11,768 bases of DNA from CAZSPT01 sp964608895 (GCA_964608895.1 CAZSPT010000026.1:1-11768), one strand, 5' to 3'; shown: positions 1 to 7,630, numbered from the stretch's first letter. Notes: a model not told the origin generated them from the sequence alone. Numbers and translations: made by a program.

Positions 1-801
1 GGAGTGATTGACGCCGATTTAAGCCATCCGCCGGAAAAATTGGGAGAAATCTACCAACTAATTGCCGAAAATAAAGCTGATTTAGCCATTGGCAGTCGCT
101 ACTTGCCCGGCGGAAAAATAATCGGCTGGGGCTGGTACCGAAAATTACAATCTCTGGCCGCCACTTGGCTCGCCCGCTTATTCACCAAAGCCCGGGATCC
201 AATGAGTGGATATTTTTTAATCAGAAAAAACTGCCTTAGCAAACAACTTAATCCAAAAGGATTTAAAATCCTCCTGGAAATCATTGTCAAAAACAACAAT
301 CTTAGAATAGCTGAAGTTCCGATTCATTTTATTAACCGACAGGCCGGCAAAAGCAAAGCCGACTTTGGGGAAATAATCGCCTATTTCCGAAACTTCAGCG
401 GCTACCTTTTCCAAGACCGAAACTTAATTAAAAAATTTTTGAAATTTTCCTTGGTCGGCTTAAGCGGAATGGCCGTCAATTTAATTATTCTTTATCTCCT
501 GACTGAATTAGCTGAAATCTATTATTTAATTTCGGCGGTCTTCGCCTTTGGGGCGGCGGTAACCAGCAACTTTTTCCTGAACAAAATCTGGACATTCCAC
601 GAACCGGCTCAAGACCAAACTTTAAAAAAATATCTTAAATTCGTCGCAATCAGTCTGATTGCTCTGGCGGTTAACTTATTCTTCCTTTATTTCCTGACTG
701 AAATTTTCAAATTTTATTACCTAATCTCCCAAATTCTCGGAATCGCCGCCGCTTTGGGAATAAACTTTTTTGGCAACACCGTCTGGACTTTCCGAGAATA
801 A
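1..801 (+). CDS. Polyprenol-phosphate sugar transferase fused to GtrA membrane domain, 3' part only
   Basis: The reading frame is open from base 1, and the GTG at 4 lies inside the family motif, so the true start is upstream of the window. The first ~120 residues are the second half of a GT-A family 2 transferase of the dolichol-phosphate mannosyltransferase type: DADLSHPP (the DxD metal and nucleotide-sugar site), IGSRY, DPMSGYF, and VPIHF followed by the R-x-x-G-x-SK motif. Residues ~145-265 form a GtrA-type domain with four hydrophobic segments in two similar halves, each ending N-x-x-WTF. Family knowledge: such proteins move a sugar from a nucleotide donor to undecaprenyl phosphate at the cytoplasmic membrane, and GtrA-like segments are thought to help flip the lipid-linked sugar. 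The sugar and final glycan cannot be told from the sequence. The gene ends in TAA, 19 bases before a hairpin terminator, and converges on the 16S gene. Confidence 0.88.
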   Translation, partial: GVIDADLSHPPEKLGEIYQLIAENKADLAIGSRYLPGGKIIGWGWYRKLQSLAATWLARLFTKARDPMSGYFLIRKNCLSKQLNPKGFKILLEIIVKNNNLRIAEVPIHFINRQAGKSKADFGEIIAYFRNFSGYLFQDRNLIKKFLKFSLVGLSGMAVNLIILYLLTELAEIYYLISAVFAFGAAVTSNFFLNKIWTFHEPAQDQTLKKYLKFVAISLIALAVNLFFLYFLTEIFKFYYLISQILGIAAALGINFFGNTVWTFRE

Positions 802-816
802 TATAATTTCCAATAC

Positions 817-846
817 AAAAAACCGTCCGATTCGGGCGGTTTTTTT
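817..846. terminator. Bidirectional intrinsic terminator between the glycosyltransferase and 16S genes
   Basis: AACCGTCC (821-828) pairs with GGGCGGTT (834-841) around a five-base loop, with one G-U pair. It is flanked by A-runs on the left and T-runs on the right, so each strand shows a GC stem followed by at least six T. On the + strand it ends the glycosyltransferase transcript. On the - strand it lies just past the 16S processing stem and would end the rRNA transcript. Confidence 0.85.
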
Positions 847-848
847 GA

Positions 849-876
849 TTTAACAACTCAAGAGCGGTAAAAACCC
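849..876 (-). other. 16S precursor processing stem, 3' (trailer) arm
   Basis: This 28-base segment lies about 50 bases past the mature 16S 3' end. It is complementary to 2499-2526 in the leader: all 28 positions pair, two as G-U wobbles. Such stems bring the ends of pre-16S RNA together for RNase III-type cleavage. The two wobble differences suggest that pairing, rather than primary sequence, is conserved. Confidence 0.85.
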
Positions 877-880
877 TATT

Positions 881-900
881 CTCCGGCTATCCAGCCGAAG
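881..900 (-). other. Small hairpin in the 16S trailer
   Basis: CTCCGGCT (881-888) and AGCCGAAG (893-900) form an 8-bp stem with one G-U pair. On the transcribed strand the loop is GGAT. It lies between the mature 16S 3' end and the processing stem, so it belongs to the part removed during maturation. Its role is unknown. Confidence 0.55.
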
Positions 901-923
901 TCGACATAAGTTTTACTCCCTAG

Positions 924-2451
<1,528 letters not shown>

Positions 2452-2498
2452 TGCAACTTGATTACGGCCAGTTGCCAGCCGTCAAAAGAAAAATTGAG

Positions 2499-2526
2499 GG
2501 GTTTTCACCGCTCTTGAATTGTTAAA
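2499..2526 (-). other. 16S precursor processing stem, 5' (leader) arm
   Basis: This is the partner of 849-876. It lies about 48 bases upstream of the mature 16S 5' end, as expected for a pre-16S processing stem. Pairing breaks off at both ends of the 28-bp block. Between it and the mature 5' end the leader can form a small hairpin from 2464-2468 and 2478-2482. Confidence 0.85.
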
Positions 2527-2531
2527 AGATC
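2520..2531 (-). promoter_or_regulatory. boxA-like antitermination element in the rRNA leader
   Basis: On the - strand this reads GATCTTTTAACA. It resembles bacterial rrn boxA (TGCTCTTTAACA in E. coli), the binding site of NusB-S10 in rRNA antitermination. It overlaps the first bases of the processing stem. The match is partial and no boxB is obvious, so the call is tentative. Confidence 0.4.
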
Positions 2532-2568
2532 TTTTTTTCTTTTTCCAATTAAATAATTTTTCCAGAAA

Positions 2569-2641
2569 AGAAAAAACAGAGGGATCCGATTTTCCGAACC
2601 GCCGATTACCGACGAATCAATCAGATGCCACTGTTTTTTCT
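2569..2641 (-). other. Long imperfect hairpin in the rRNA leader
   Basis: AGAAAAAACAG (2569-2579) is the exact inverse complement of 2631-2641. The stem continues inward with interruptions: GG and ATC on the left pair with 2625-2629, and GATT at 2588-2591 pairs with AATC at 2620-2623. The result is about 20 pairs with three mismatches around a loop of about 28 bases. It lies between the rRNA promoter and the processing stem. No T-run follows the stem in the direction of rRNA transcription that would make it a typical terminator. Confidence 0.55.
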
Positions 2642-2708
2642 CTAAAATAGCCAATTTTTAGCTGAAAAATTTGAGAAAATTTTAAAGATTAATTGTTTAA
2701 CTATTTTC

Positions 2709-2737
2709 AGTATAACGCAAATAAAAATAGCTGTCAA
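2709..2737 (-). promoter_or_regulatory. Sigma70-type promoter of the 16S rRNA gene
   Basis: On the - strand, TTGACA (2732-2737) is followed after exactly 17 bases by TATACT (2709-2714), with T- and A-rich sequence upstream of -35. Transcription would start near 2702, giving a leader of about 250 nt. The near-consensus strength suits rRNA. It starts about 50 bases past the trmD stop with no clear terminator between, so trmD read-through into the 16S unit is possible. Confidence 0.85.
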
Positions 2738-2786
2738 CCTTTTCTGAAAAAAACCTGGGGATATTTTCAACCGCTAATTAGCTTCT

Positions 2787-3443
2787 TTAAATGCGGCTAC
2801 TTTGATCCTGGCGCCATTTTTCTATCTTTTGATGATCGCCGGACAAAAGCACTTTAGGAACTTTCAATTTTTTTCCTTGGTAGATTATTTCTTCCGGCCG
2901 GGTATATTGAGGATATTTCAGATAATTTTTTCGGAAAAAAGAATCTTCTTCCAAAGACTGTTTTTTGCCGAGAAAACCCGGAAAATACCGAGCGACGGCA
3001 TCAATAATCACTGCCGCCGCCAGCTCACCGCCGGTCAAAACATAATCGCCAATAGAAATTTCTTCAGAAACGACTTTTTTAATTCTGGCGTCAACTCCTT
3101 CATAACGGGAAGCGATAAAAATAAGCTGATCATATTTTGCCAGCCGCCGGGCCGCTTTTTGATCAAACCTTTTACCGCCGGGCGAAAGCAGAATTATTCG
3201 GCGGTTTCTTTTTTTCTTTAAATCTTTAATCGCTTTGACAATTGGCTCGGGCTTAAAAATCAAACCGACTCCGCCGCCGTAAGGCCGGCCGTCAACCGTC
3301 TGATGGCGGCCGCTCGCCCAGTTCCGGAGATTATGAAAATTAACTTTGAGTAATTTTTTTTCTTGCGCCCGCTTAAAAAGGCTTTCTTGAAAATAGCAGT
3401 TTAATATCTCGGGAAAAATGGTGATAACGTCAAATTGCTTCAT
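2787..3443 (-). CDS. trmD: tRNA (guanine-N1)-methyltransferase TrmD
   Basis: A SPOUT-family enzyme that methylates N1 of G37, next to the anticodon, using S-adenosylmethionine; this prevents +1 frameshifting. Counting from the Met at 3443 (218 residues): N-terminal FDVITIFPE; GRPYGGG (52-58) and KPEP; LLSPGG (85-90); RYEGVD (113-118); ISIGDYVLTGGE (129-140) of the trefoil knot; Arg152 and Asp167, matching the E. coli catalytic Arg154 and Asp169; YTRPE (180-184) and LLSGDH. The usual CGRYEG is ASRYEG here. The protein stops just after the KWRQDQ stretch, about 40 residues before the end of E. coli TrmD, so the C-terminal helices are missing. A TTG start at 3476 would coincide with the predicted transcription start and lacks family similarity, so the ATG is preferred. 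No Shine-Dalgarno is visible. Confidence 0.95.
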   Translation of the reverse strand: MKQFDVITIFPEILNCYFQESLFKRAQEKKLLKVNFHNLRNWASGRHQTVDGRPYGGGVGLIFKPEPIVKAIKDLKKKRNRRIILLSPGGKRFDQKAARRLAKYDQLIFIASRYEGVDARIKKVVSEEISIGDYVLTGGELAAAVIIDAVARYFPGFLGKKQSLEEDSFFRKNYLKYPQYTRPEEIIYQGKKLKVPKVLLSGDHQKIEKWRQDQSSRI

Positions 3444-3482
3444 AAAATAAAAAATTATTTTTTCAGCCGTCAACAACTTTTT

Positions 3483-3511
3483 ATTATATTACCGAAATCA
3501 AAACCAGTCAA
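3483..3511 (-). promoter_or_regulatory. trmD promoter
   Basis: On the - strand, TTGACT (3506-3511), a 17-base spacer and TATAAT (3483-3488). It lies directly downstream of the khpA terminator. The predicted start near 3476 gives a leader of about 33 nt. Confidence 0.85.
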
Positions 3512-3516
3512 CCTGA

Positions 3517-3544
3517 ATAAAAAACACCCCCGCTTTCGCGGGGG
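3517..3544 (-). terminator. Strong intrinsic terminator after khpA
   Basis: A perfect 7-bp GC stem, CCCCCGC (3527-3533) with GCGGGGG (3538-3544), encloses a GAAA tetraloop on the - strand. It is followed in the - direction by TGTTTTTT. It separates khpA from trmD, which restarts from its own promoter a few bases on. Confidence 0.92.
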
Positions 3545-3561
3545 CGTTCTTTTAATAAAAA

Positions 3562-3930
3562 TTAAATTTTCAAATCGTCAACAACGTCGGTGTCAATATT
3601 CTGTTCAGCTTGATTTCCTTGGTCGCCGCCTTGAGGAGCTTCCTCTCTTTCTCTCCGAGGAGGGCGAGAACCTTCAGGTTCGCTGATTTTCAAATTAACC
3701 CGGGCGTTATTCTTGGCGCCAATCACTTTCACCAAAGTTCTAATCGCTTTGGCAGTCTGGCCTTGTTTGCCGATGACATAACCGATGTCGCTGGGATTAA
3801 CGTTTACTGTCAGCAAAACGCCTCTCTCATCAACACTGCGGTCAATATTAACATCATCAGGATTACCGACAATGCTTTTGACAATAAATTCTACGAATTG
3901 CTTGTCTTTTTCTTGTTGATCTTCGGCCAT
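3562..3930 (-). CDS. khpA: KH-domain RNA-binding protein (KhpA / YlqC family)
   Basis: A 122-residue protein with the single type II KH domain of KhpA at residues ~10-83. The family hallmarks are FVEFIVKSIVGNPDDV, a VNPSDIGYVIGKQG stretch with the GxxG RNA-contacting loop at 54-57 (GKQG), then TAKAIRTL. Known role: a small cytoplasmic RNA-binding protein that in Firmicutes pairs with KhpB and affects cell size and small-RNA stability. Its place between rpsP and trmD is the classic one. The last ~38 residues are an extra disordered tail, first Arg/Pro/Glu-rich, then Gly/Gln/Asp-rich and acidic; typical KhpA is about 75-90 residues. It has its own promoter and a structured leader. No convincing Shine-Dalgarno precedes the ATG, only AAGAAA. 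Confidence 0.93.
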   Translation of the reverse strand: MAEDQQEKDKQFVEFIVKSIVGNPDDVNIDRSVDERGVLLTVNVNPSDIGYVIGKQGQTAKAIRTLVKVIGAKNNARVNLKISEPEGSRPPRREREEAPQGGDQGNQAEQNIDTDVVDDLKI

Positions 3931-3963
3931 AATCGTTTCTTGATTTTATTTTTTAAAGGTCTG

Positions 3964-4018
3964 AAAGTCATGAGTTGCTGACCTATATTTGGCAACACAT
4001 CTTTCTTGTTATGACTTT
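3964..4018 (-). promoter_or_regulatory. Structured 5' leader of khpA
   Basis: AAAGTCAT (3964-3971) and ATGACTTT (4011-4018) are an exact 8-bp inverted repeat. Inside it GTTGC (3974-3978) pairs with GCAAC (3992-3996), giving nested stems. The predicted transcription start near 4016 falls inside the outer stem, so about six of its pairs would form at the very 5' end of the mRNA. No known riboswitch class is recognised. Confidence 0.5.
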
Positions 4019-4022
4019 TATA

Positions 4023-4051
4023 ACTTTAGCAAAATAAAAACAAACTGTCAA
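4023..4051 (-). promoter_or_regulatory. khpA promoter
   Basis: On the - strand, TTGACA (4046-4051) is followed after 17 bases by TAAAGT (4023-4028), four of six -10 matches. It begins five bases past the rpsP stop codon. Predicted start near 4016. Confidence 0.72.
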
Positions 4052-4055
4052 GAAC

Positions 4056-4730
4056 TTAATCATTTTTCGGTTGGTCAGACTCAGTGGTGAAATTTGACTG
4101 TTCTTGAGACTCTTGTTTAGTTGAATTTTGGCTTTTTTCTTCGGTTTGGCCGGGCTCTTCAGCTTTAGTTTCACTTTTCTCAACCGAAGTTTTTGACTCC
4201 TCTTTGCCGGCTGACTGTTTTTCCGCCGGCTCTTGTTTTTCTTCTTTATCAGCGGCGTTTTCTTGAGCTGTTTTTTGGATTTCTGCTTCGTTTTTTTTGG
4301 TGCCGTTTTCTTCAGCTTCTCCGGATTTCTCACCGGCTTCAGCCGGTTTTTCAGAATTCTGCTCAACCGGAGCCTCCTGCTCTTCAGATTTTTTAACCGG
4401 CGCTTGCTCAGCTTCGGGCTTTTTTTGCTCTTGCTTTTCACGCTCTTCACGCTTTTTCTTGCCTAATTTGGATTTTGAAGCCCTGACTTTTTCTCCGGAA
4501 ATAATTCCTTGGGAAATCAAAAAATTGTGAACAGTCGGAGTAGTTGCCGCCCCTCGATCAAGCCAGTGCTTCGCTCGATCAACGGCAATTTCGGCTTGTT
4601 TAGTAAAAGGATTGTAAAAACCAAGATTTTCAAGATAGCGGCTTTGGGGTGATTTTTCCTTCTCAATAACAATCAACCGGTAAACCGGATTTTTTTTCTT
4701 GCCTTTTCGGGAAAATTTAATAGTCAACAT
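4056..4730 (-). CDS. rpsP: Small ribosomal subunit protein bS16 with long charged tail
   Basis: Residues 1-~80 are bS16, an assembly protein of the 30S body: MLTIKFSRKGKKKNPVYR, the R-Y-L-E-N-L-GFYNP motif, then AKHWLDRGA and TPTVHNFL. Normal bS16 has about 80-90 residues; this one has 224. Residues ~81-104 are Lys/Arg-rich and could contact RNA. Residues ~105-224 are a low-complexity Glu/Lys/Gln/Ala/Ser stretch without aromatic residues until a single Phe near the end, probably disordered. The tail is in frame with no stop, and family members with tails are known in some lineages, so I read it as real. The ATG at 4730 gives the canonical N-terminus, but no Shine-Dalgarno precedes it. The gene lies between smc and khpA and has its own promoter. 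Confidence 0.95.
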   Translation of the reverse strand: MLTIKFSRKGKKKNPVYRLIVIEKEKSPQSRYLENLGFYNPFTKQAEIAVDRAKHWLDRGAATTPTVHNFLISQGIISGEKVRASKSKLGKKKREEREKQEQKKPEAEQAPVKKSEEQEAPVEQNSEKPAEAGEKSGEAEENGTKKNEAEIQKTAQENAADKEEKQEPAEKQSAGKEESKTSVEKSETKAEEPGQTEEKSQNSTKQESQEQSNFTTESDQPKND

Positions 4731-4760
4731 CGCTAAAAAAATTAATAATCAATAAATTAC

Positions 4761-4789
4761 ATCCTAACAAAAAAAAAGTTAAAAGTCAA
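4761..4789 (-). promoter_or_regulatory. rpsP promoter
   Basis: On the - strand, TTGACT (4784-4789), 17 bases, then TAGGAT (4761-4766). Predicted start near 4754 and a leader of about 24 nt. It lies in the 70-base gap after smc, where I see no convincing terminator. Confidence 0.7.
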
Positions 4790-4800
4790 GCCAAAAATTA

Positions 4801-7536
4801 TTAAAAAATTTTTTCCGCTTCAGAGAGCTTTAAACTAAGCAATCGGGAAATTCCGTCTTGCTGCATCGTTATTCCGTAAAGAATATCGGCCCGAGCCATA
4901 ATCGCCTGGTTATGAGTGATCATAATAAACTGCGATTTTCGGGAAAGCTCTTCAATAATATCGCCGAATTTAACTGAATTAGCCTCATCCAAAGCGGCGT
5001 CAACCTCATCAAAAAGAATAAACGGAGAAGGATTATTGGAAATAACGGCGCAAATCAAAGCCAAGGCAGTCATTGTTTTTTCACCTCCGGAAAGCGCCGC
5101 GATGTTTCTAATTTTCTTGCCGGCCGGTGAAGCTTCAATATCAATGCCGAGGGTTTCCCGTTCCTCCCGGGCTTCTGGATGCTCGGCAACTGAAACTAAC
5201 TCTCCTTTTTCAGAATCTGCCTCTTCTTTTCCGGAATTCCCCGACCAATCGCCGACTGCCGCTTCGGCTTCAGTCAGCTCTTTCTTAACCAGAGTTAATT
5301 TGGCGCTGCCGCCACCGAAAAATTTTTTGAAATATCGGGAAAAATCCTTGTTAATTTTTTTGAATTCCCGTTCAAACCGCTCCTTAATCATTTTATCCAA
5401 TTCAATAATTACTTTCCCTAAATCCTTAATGGCTTTTTCTAAATCATCGCTCTGACTATTTAAAAAATCATAGCGTTCTTTAACCTCCTGATATTCTTCC
5501 TGAACCGCCTCGTCAACTCCGCCGATTAACTCCAACTGACGCTTTAATTTAATAATTTTCTTCTCCAGCTCAGCGGGATTTTCTTTTTCAAACAAATCAA
5601 CCGCCCGAGGCCGATACTTTTCTCCGAACTCTTTTTTCATTTCTTGAAACAGCCCTTCTTTCTTAGTTTCAATTTTAGTCAACTCCACCTTGACGGCGTT
5701 CAGTTGGCTGACCGCCTGATTGAGCGAAAGCTGATTTTGGTGAATTTCCTGCTGAAGGCGAAAAATTTCCTCTTTTTTGTTTTCTTCCTGCTGATTAAAA
5801 TCGTCAAGCTGTCTTTTTATTTTAGCCAGCTCTTCATCAGTTTGAGCGATTTCCCTGGCAAGCTTTTCCCGCTCTTCTTGAAGCTGGTAGCTGATTTTTT
5901 GCTGATCCCGCGGTTCAAGACGGTGCTTTTTAAGATCAACCCGGATTTTCTCCAAATTCGCCCGCAAGCCGGCTAATTCGGTCCGGCGCGACTTTTGCTC
6001 GGAAGCCGCCACTTCCAGCTTAATTTTTATTTGATTTGCCCGAGCTGAAAACTCGTCCTTTTCCTTTAAAACCTGAAAAAGTTTTTTCTGAAGCTCGGAA
6101 CGCTCTTCAGCCGGCTCAATTTTTTTAGCCCCGGAAATCCGGCGATAGAAAGAATCCAGTTCGCTAAAAATCGCTTGAAAATCCCGCTTAAGCTTCGGCA
6201 GAAGGGTTTGGTCGCGGGCGGCCCCCAATCTGCCGGAAAAATTCTTAGCCAGAGAGTAAAGGCGATCAACCGCTTGACGAATTTCTTTTTTGGAAACTCC
6301 TAACTCATCATCAAAATCCTTTTGAAGCCGGAAAAGCTCATTCTGAACCGCTTCGGCTTTTTCAGCCGCTCGGCAAGACTCTTGTTCGCGGCGGCTAAAT
6401 TCCTCCTGAAGCTCGGCAACTTCCTTGTCTAAAGATTCTTGGCGCCGGCCGAGCTCGGCTAATTCACCTGTCAGCTTTTCTTCCTGGTTCTTCAGCCAAG
6501 AAAAATCCTGTTTGCCGATTTTGAAATATTCAACATCCAGCCGCCCTTTAACCTCAGCCAACCGCCGGGTAAATTCGTTTTTCCGGTTAAGTTGACGGCG
6601 ATATTCCTCCTGAAGCCGATCAAAAAGCTTTTTGCGACTTTCTTGACGGCCAAATTCGTCAAGAGTTTTTTGAATTTCAGTGATTTTTTCCTGAAAAAAT
6701 ATTTTTTCTTTTTCTTGAGCGGCAAAAGATTTGGCCAACCGCTGATATTCCCGGTCCAAATCCAGCCAAAGTTTACCATAGTATCTTTCTTGAAGGCCGC
6801 CAAGCTCGGTTTTAATCGTCTGACGCTTATTTAGCCGATTAACCTGACGGGTTAGGGAATTTAATCTTGGCTTAAGCTCCTGAAGCAACGACTGCGCCCG
6901 GGCGATATTATCCCGGGAGCGCTCCAATTTTCCAGCCGCCTTGTCCCGCTTAATTTGAAATTGCTTAACTCCGGTGGCTTCGTCAAAAAAATTACGCCGC
7001 TCGGCCGGAGAGTAGTTAACAATTCGATCAACCATTCCCTGGCCAATGACGCTGTAGCTGTTATGGCCAAAATTGGCTTTAGCCAAAAGCATTACAATAT
7101 CAAAAAGCCGAACCGGTTTTTTATTCAAAAGATACTCTGAACTGCCGTCCCGATAAATTCGGCGGCTAATCGCAATTTCAGAATAATCAATCGGAGCAAT
7201 CCGATCTTCATTGTTGAGTAATAAAGAAACCTCGGCGAAATTCAGCCGGGATTTTTGAGAAGAACCGGAAAAAATAACATCAGTTGATTTTTTTCCCCGA
7301 AGTAATTTAAAACTCTGCTCACCGAGAACCCAACGGACAGCGTCAACAATATTTGATTTTCCCGAACCGTTCGGCCCGACAATCGCCGTTACTCCGCAAA
7401 CCGCCCGCGGCAAAGAATTTTTTTTATCTGAGACGTTTGGGGAAGTTAAACATCCTTTTCCGGGAACTGGAAATTCCAAAATTGTTTTTTGGGCAAAAGA
7501 TTTAAATCCCTGAAGTTCAATTCTCTGAAGATGCAT
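4801..7536 (-). CDS. smc: Short SMC-family chromosome condensation ATPase without a recognisable hinge
   Basis: A 911-residue SMC protein; typical bacterial SMC has about 1,180. Both ATPase halves are clear. N-head: ELQGFKSFA, Walker A GPNGSGKS (54-61), VLGEQS (Q-loop, Gln74), NFAEV, YSVIGQG (161-167), FFDEATGV (183-190). C-head: GGGSAKLTL (741-749), signature LSGGEK (815-820), Walker B ILFDEVDAALD (Asp843, Glu844), ITHN switch (His875), then LYGITM. Two helical arms of about 215 residues each (~190-405 and ~476-700) are joined by only ~70 residues (410-478) that read as two helices, not the usual ~150-residue glycine-containing hinge. There is a ~23-residue insert with two cysteines before Walker A and an acidic insert of about 40 residues (754-794) in the C-head. 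Family role: ATP-driven DNA loop handling and chromosome segregation with ScpA/ScpB. Its position upstream of rpsP matches the Firmicutes-like order. No Shine-Dalgarno. Confidence 0.93.
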   Translation of the reverse strand: MHLQRIELQGFKSFAQKTILEFPVPGKGCLTSPNVSDKKNSLPRAVCGVTAIVGPNGSGKSNIVDAVRWVLGEQSFKLLRGKKSTDVIFSGSSQKSRLNFAEVSLLLNNEDRIAPIDYSEIAISRRIYRDGSSEYLLNKKPVRLFDIVMLLAKANFGHNSYSVIGQGMVDRIVNYSPAERRNFFDEATGVKQFQIKRDKAAGKLERSRDNIARAQSLLQELKPRLNSLTRQVNRLNKRQTIKTELGGLQERYYGKLWLDLDREYQRLAKSFAAQEKEKIFFQEKITEIQKTLDEFGRQESRKKLFDRLQEEYRRQLNRKNEFTRRLAEVKGRLDVEYFKIGKQDFSWLKNQEEKLTGELAELGRRQESLDKEVAELQEEFSRREQESCRAAEKAEAVQNELFRLQKDFDDELGVSKKEIRQAVDRLYSLAKNFSGRLGAARDQTLLPKLKRDFQAIFSELDSFYRRISGAKKIEPAEERSELQKKLFQVLKEKDEFSARANQIKIKLEVAASEQKSRRTELAGLRANLEKIRVDLKKHRLEPRDQQKISYQLQEEREKLAREIAQTDEELAKIKRQLDDFNQQEENKKEEIFRLQQEIHQNQLSLNQAVSQLNAVKVELTKIETKKEGLFQEMKKEFGEKYRPRAVDLFEKENPAELEKKIIKLKRQLELIGGVDEAVQEEYQEVKERYDFLNSQSDDLEKAIKDLGKVIIELDKMIKERFEREFKKINKDFSRYFKKFFGGGSAKLTLVKKELTEAEAAVGDWSGNSGKEEADSEKGELVSVAEHPEAREERETLGIDIEASPAGKKIRNIAALSGGEKTMTALALICAVISNNPSPFILFDEVDAALDEANSVKFGDIIEELSRKSQFIMITHNQAIMARADILYGITMQQDGISRLLSLKLSEAEKIF

Positions 7537-7600
7537 TTAATAAAGAAAAAAGTGATTAAAAAACAGCGATACTACTGCTTTGTTTTAATTTTATCAAAAA

Positions 7601-7630
7601 ATAATAGAATTATCCAATCAAATTTGACAA
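7601..7630 (-). promoter_or_regulatory. Putative smc promoter
   Basis: On the - strand, TTGTCA (7625-7630), an 18-base spacer and TATTAT (7601-7606), each five of six matches to consensus. Predicted start near 7594 and a leader of about 58 nt. Its -35 overlaps the -35 of the divergent gene. Confidence 0.6.

Noticed and set aside
4..6. GTG at 4 as the start of the glycosyltransferase
   Set aside because: It codes for the Val directly before the catalytic DAD motif, and the frame is open to base 1, so the gene starts upstream of the window.
2569..2650. Possible tRNA in the rRNA leader, because GGTTCG resembles a T-loop
   Set aside because: There is no D-arm, anticodon stem or 7-bp acceptor in the right places; the segment folds as a simple long hairpin.
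2773..2782. Perfect palindrome GCTAATTAGC after trmD as a terminator or operator
   Set aside because: It is short, AT-centred and not followed by a T-run; too weak to call.
3444..3476. TTG start for TrmD adding 11 residues
   Set aside because: It coincides with the predicted transcription start, has no ribosome site, and the extra residues do not match the family; the ATG at 3443 gives the normal N-terminus.
3983..4450. 155-codon Lys-rich ORF on the - strand
   Set aside because: It is a shifted frame of the low-complexity S16 tail; the S16 core fixes the real frame.
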